A stretch of 9,824 nucleotides of DNA from Pseudanabaenales cyanobacterium (GTDB lineage: Bacteria > Cyanobacteriota > Cyanobacteriia > Phormidesmidales > Phormidesmidaceae), in NCBI GenBank assembly GCA_022360135.1, contig JAKSDM010000869.1, forward strand, positions 1 through 9,824, read 5' to 3'. Under the pieces are notes generated by a model. That model saw only the letters and a program-made list of their open reading frames with translations. It was not told where the DNA came from and ran no database searches. Position numbers and translations under genes: made by a program. Shown here in pieces: positions 7,512-9,824 of the stretch. Every line of letters starts with the position of its first letter. The stretch's first letter is position 1.

Positions 7512-7764
7512 TTCAAAATATCGATTAGAGTATAATTTCAAGCCTTCAAGCCACTTTCCTGCTCAGAAATTCTGGCCTTATTGACAAACCTGACGCCAGA
7601 TCTTTTTTTATGTATTCGGGGCTCAATAAGTTGTTCTTAAAGCGAACCCTGAAACCCAGGCATAGAATACCAGGTCCAGGATTTTGACTGATAAGCGTGA
7701 AGTCTTTGCTGACAAATCAACCAAGTATCGGAACATTTGCCTTAAGCGCTTTGTTGCTAATGCA

Positions 7765-8019
7765 TCAAACGGTTTGTTTACTGAGTTTTGCTAAAATCAA
7801 ATCAACAAACTCTCCAACATTAGCCAGTTGAGCCACTTCAGCTGTCTTAAACTTGACGCCGAACTCCTGCTCAGCACCGAGCACCAAATTGATATGATTC
7901 ATCGAGTCCCACCCAGAAATATCTTTGGCAGAGGTGCTATCCCCAATCTGAATATCATCCTCGTCAAAGACATCTTGGAAAACCGTTATTAGCTGCTCAT
8001 AAACTTGATTGCGACTCAT
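7765..8019 (-). CDS. Acyl carrier protein
   Basis: A small acidic phosphopantetheine-binding protein of 84 residues. GWDSMNHINLV carries the attachment serine, Ser39, in the DSM form in place of the common DSL. The helical pattern and length are those of stand-alone ACPs. The start is the ATG at 8019-8017, chosen because GAGGA lies 7 nt upstream (8027-8031). An in-frame ATG at 8064 lies inside the FkbH gene and would add 15 unrelated residues. It begins 10 nt after the FkbH stop, with the ribosome site overlapping that TGA, so the two are almost certainly translated together. Pairing with FkbH suggests it carries a glyceryl or similar small acyl unit rather than serving general fatty-acid synthesis. 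A 4'-phosphopantetheinyl transferase is needed but is not encoded here. Confidence 0.92.
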   Translation of the reverse strand: MSRNQVYEQLITVFQDVFDEDDIQIGDSTSAKDISGWDSMNHINLVLGAEQEFGVKFKTAEVAQLANVGEFVDLILAKLSKQTV

Positions 8020-8026
8020 ATAGTTA

Positions 8027-8031
8027 TCCTC
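8027..8031 (-). promoter_or_regulatory. Ribosome binding site of the acyl carrier protein
   Basis: GAGGA on the minus strand, 7 nt before the ATG at 8019-8017 and overlapping the FkbH stop codon (8032-8030). It decides the short start and implies coupled translation. Confidence 0.8.
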
Positions 8032-9824
8032 ATGCACAGAAGGTAGAGTTAATAAATGTATCAAACGGCTTAGAAGTTTCTAAATCTAGACGCCATAGGC
8101 TACGAAACTCACCGTTTTCGCCTGATTTTTCAGACAACAGTCTAAATCCTAAATTGCCATAATGCTGTTTCACCATCTCATTCTTCTGGGTCTGAATGTA
8201 TTCGCCCAGCAAAAATTGGACTCCCTGTTGACGCGATCGCTCTACCAGTACATTCAGCACTGCTTGCTCAACCTGACGGCCTAGAACACGACAGCTCATC
8301 AACCAGGTATCGATATACAAGCCTTGCTCCTGATCCAATCGCGTCGGTTTGGCAATTACCACACTAATCAGTCCGTTGTCTCCGAACATATCCTTCAGAC
8401 GCATTTGCAGGCAAAGCGTTCCAGGCTCTCCACTGATTTGCTGCATTTGAGTCTCTGTGTAGCGACGAGTCGTGAGGTTGAACTGATTGCTCCGATTGAC
8501 TAACTGGGTTGCCCGTTGCAAAGACAGAGCGTCAACTGGGGCGACTGTCAGCTGCATCTCTAAGCGCTCCAGAAAACTTTCGATGCTATGAGATTCTTCC
8601 ATCAGAAGATCACGCTGGCTATTAGCGTGATATTGCTCCGCCCGTTGAGCATCGTCTTTAGAAAAAGAGACAGCCTCAAAATACCCGGCATCGGACAGGC
8701 AGTTTACATACCAAGCCGGATCTTCAGGGACTTCTGGAACCGCTACACTGTCGGCAAACTGGCGCACAACGGCTCTTTCCGCCGGATTGTCATCAAAGAA
8801 AATAAGTGAATCAAGGCCAATATTGAGCCGAGCGGCAATTCGCTTTAAGTTTGTCGCTTTGTCTTCCCAATTGGCGACAAAAACCGCAAAGTCTTCTAGC
8901 TTTAGCACCATTTCTGGATGCTTTTCAAAAGGCTCCATGGCTGTTTGTTCATTGTTCTTAGAACAAACGGCTAATATGACGCCTCGCTGTTTGAGTGATT
9001 TAACATAATGCTGAAAAGCTTGAAAAGCCTCTCCGGGACCTGTTCCTTGTCCAATCTCAATACCGCTTAGGCCATCATCGCCAATCACCCCCCCCCAAAG
9101 GGTATTATCAAGATCCAAGACCAAGCATTTGAACGATAGACCACGCATTGCCGCCAAAATTCGAGATACCTGCTCTCCGTAGAGCGGCCCCTGCACTGGA
9201 GAAACGGCCTGTTTTGCATGGCGCCAAAGGGTTGGATCTGACCAAGTCTGATAACCAACAAAAGCCGCTAAACCAGCGACATCTAGTAGCAGGGCTCGGT
9301 GATCAGCAACACGCTGACGCAGTTGAGTATTGACTTGATTCAGAATATTGCTGGCAGAGGCGGGCGTTAGGGCGTCATAATGACCAAACAGTCGTTCAAT
9401 TGGCGGCACAAAAGACTGTTGGATAGGCACAGCTTCTAACTGAGTGGTAATTATTCGCCAGAGTTGTTCCCACTCGTTGATGCGCTGAGAAACAGCAGTT
9501 TCGACTTCTTGCCAGTTAGAGTCCAGGGGTAATTGGATGCCGATTTCTGAATTATCAAGCGCCAGGAGGACAGCATCAGGCTTAAATTGATAAAGCTGAG
9601 AAGTCGGATTGATTAAATCTTGACGATACTGACCATAAGGTGAGACATAGGTCTCAACTATCAACCCTCGACGCAAAGCCGCAACTCGAATGGCAGACTG
9701 CAAATGCTCTACTGTAGATGACGCTAGGATAGCTAATTTAATCTGAGGCAGCGCAGTTAGCGCTTCTGGATGATCAACTTTGAGATTCTGTAATCGTCGA
9801 TCAAGGCGAGTTGTTTGATTAAAA
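8030..9824 (-). CDS. FkbH-like HAD-IIIC protein, 5' end outside window
   Basis: FkbH-type enzymes take 1,3-bisphosphoglycerate, remove phosphate and load the glyceryl group onto an ACP. About 598 residues are visible and the frame stays open to the right end of the window, so the gene begins outside it. The first ATG/GTG/TTG-type start in the frame, a TTG at 9703, lies inside a conserved stretch (LAILASSTVEHLQSAIRVAA) and is not the real start. Residue numbers here count from that TTG. The N-terminal SGNH-like domain ends near 160. The HAD core has DLDNTLWGGVIGDDG (197-211, Asp197 and Asp199), VCSKNNE (246-252) and FFDDNPAERA (302-311). A C-terminal GNAT-like domain follows (about 400-540, with NRSNQFNLTTRR at 403-414). 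The nine consecutive G at 9096-9088 encode part of the HAD motif. It lies 10 nt before its carrier protein. Family is certain; the exact acyl unit is inferred. Confidence 0.94.
   Translation of the reverse strand, partial: FNQTTRLDRRLQNLKVDHPEALTALPQIKLAILASSTVEHLQSAIRVAALRRGLIVETYVSPYGQYRQDLINPTSQLYQFKPDAVLLALDNSEIGIQLPLDSNWQEVETAVSQRINEWEQLWRIITTQLEAVPIQQSFVPPIERLFGHYDALTPASASNILNQVNTQLRQRVADHRALLLDVAGLAAFVGYQTWSDPTLWRHAKQAVSPVQGPLYGEQVSRILAAMRGLSFKCLVLDLDNTLWGGVIGDDGLSGIEIGQGTGPGEAFQAFQHYVKSLKQRGVILAVCSKNNEQTAMEPFEKHPEMVLKLEDFAVFVANWEDKATNLKRIAARLNIGLDSLIFFDDNPAERAVVRQFADSVAVPEVPEDPAWYVNCLSDAGYFEAVSFSKDDAQRAEQYHANSQRDLLMEESHSIESFLERLEMQLTVAPVDALSLQRATQLVNRSNQFNLTTRRYTETQMQQISGEPGTLCLQMRLKDMFGDNGLISVVIAKPTRLDQEQGLYIDTWLMSCRVLGRQVEQAVLNVLVERSRQQGVQFLLGEYIQTQKNEMVKQHYGNLGFRLLSEKSGENGEFRSLWRLDLETSKPFDTFINSTFCA
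9088..9096. repeat. G9 homopolymer inside the FkbH catalytic motif
   Basis: Nine C on the plus strand are nine G on the coding strand, spanning the Trp-Gly-Gly-Val codons TGG GGG GGG GTG just after the DLDNTL nucleophile motif. Loss or gain of one base would shift the frame inside the HAD core. Confidence 0.9.

Larger units (their letters stand above)
426..8240. repeat. Dispersed HIP1 octamers (six copies)
   Basis: Exact GCGATCGC at 426-433, 854-861, 2543-2550, 3821-3828, 5965-5972 and 8233-8240. All lie inside genes. HIP1 is a highly over-represented palindrome of many cyanobacterial genomes and is the main evidence for the host assignment. The span given covers the first to the last copy. 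Confidence 0.9.

Noticed and set aside
7528..7533. TATACT as a -10 promoter element for the MBOAT gene
   Set aside because: No TTGACA-like -35 at 16-18 bp and no extended -10, so it is noted only as a possibility.
7509..7541. MBOAT start at the TTG at 7541
   Set aside because: The family N-terminus begins exactly at the later ATG (7511); the added ten residues look foreign and the TTG has no well-spaced ribosome site.
7573..7609. CTGGC/GCCAG inverted repeat followed by a T-run on the plus strand, as a terminator
   Set aside because: The stem is 5 bp with a long loop of about 18 nt, and there is no plus-strand gene for it to end.
8017..8064. ACP start at the ATG at 8064
   Set aside because: It lies inside the FkbH gene and lacks the strong GAGGA signal that precedes the ATG at 8019.
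8030..9703. FkbH starting at the TTG at 9703 (557 residues)
   Set aside because: The frame continues without a stop to the window edge, and the upstream 40 codons encode the conserved FkbH N-terminal stretch, so the gene is 5'-truncated by the window.

Overview
The window most likely comes from a cyanobacterium. It carries six exact copies of the cyanobacterial HIP1 octamer GCGATCGC (426-433, 854-861, 2543-2550, 3821-3828, 5965-5972, 8233-8240), where chance would give well under one. It also has a heptanucleotide tandem-repeat array of the kind known from filamentous cyanobacteria, and GC-moderate genes separated by AT-rich spacers. All eight genes lie on the minus strand, so transcription runs from the right end of the window to the left. 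No tRNA, rRNA, CRISPR array or insertion sequence was seen.

Right half (9824 to 3178): a surface-acylation type cassette. In order of transcription it holds a FkbH-like HAD-IIIC protein whose 5' end is outside the window, a small acyl carrier protein 10 nt downstream, an MBOAT membrane O-acyltransferase, a membrane-anchored SGNH/DltD-like protein, and a large MaoC-hotdog/short-chain dehydrogenase fusion. The logic inferred from the families is that FkbH loads a small (classically glyceryl) unit onto the carrier protein. The fusion protein could reduce or dehydrate an acyl thioester. MBOAT and the SGNH protein would pass the acyl group across the membrane onto an extracellular glycan.

Left half (2625 to 1): the KDO (3-deoxy-D-manno-octulosonate) supply genes. 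These are kdsD/kpsF (arabinose-5-phosphate isomerase), kdsB (CMP-KDO synthetase) and kdsA (KDO-8-phosphate synthase, 3' end cut off by the window). kdsB and kdsA overlap by ATGA. No kdsC phosphatase is present in the window.

The two halves are co-oriented but separated by a 552-nt AT-rich spacer, so they may be separate transcripts. Together they suggest a locus for a KDO-containing capsule- or LPS-like polysaccharide that carries an ACP-derived O-acyl decoration. The link between the two halves is inference from proximity. Spacer 1298-1620 holds an 11-heptamer repeat array; spacer 2626-3177 holds short repeats just upstream of kdsD and no convincing gene.
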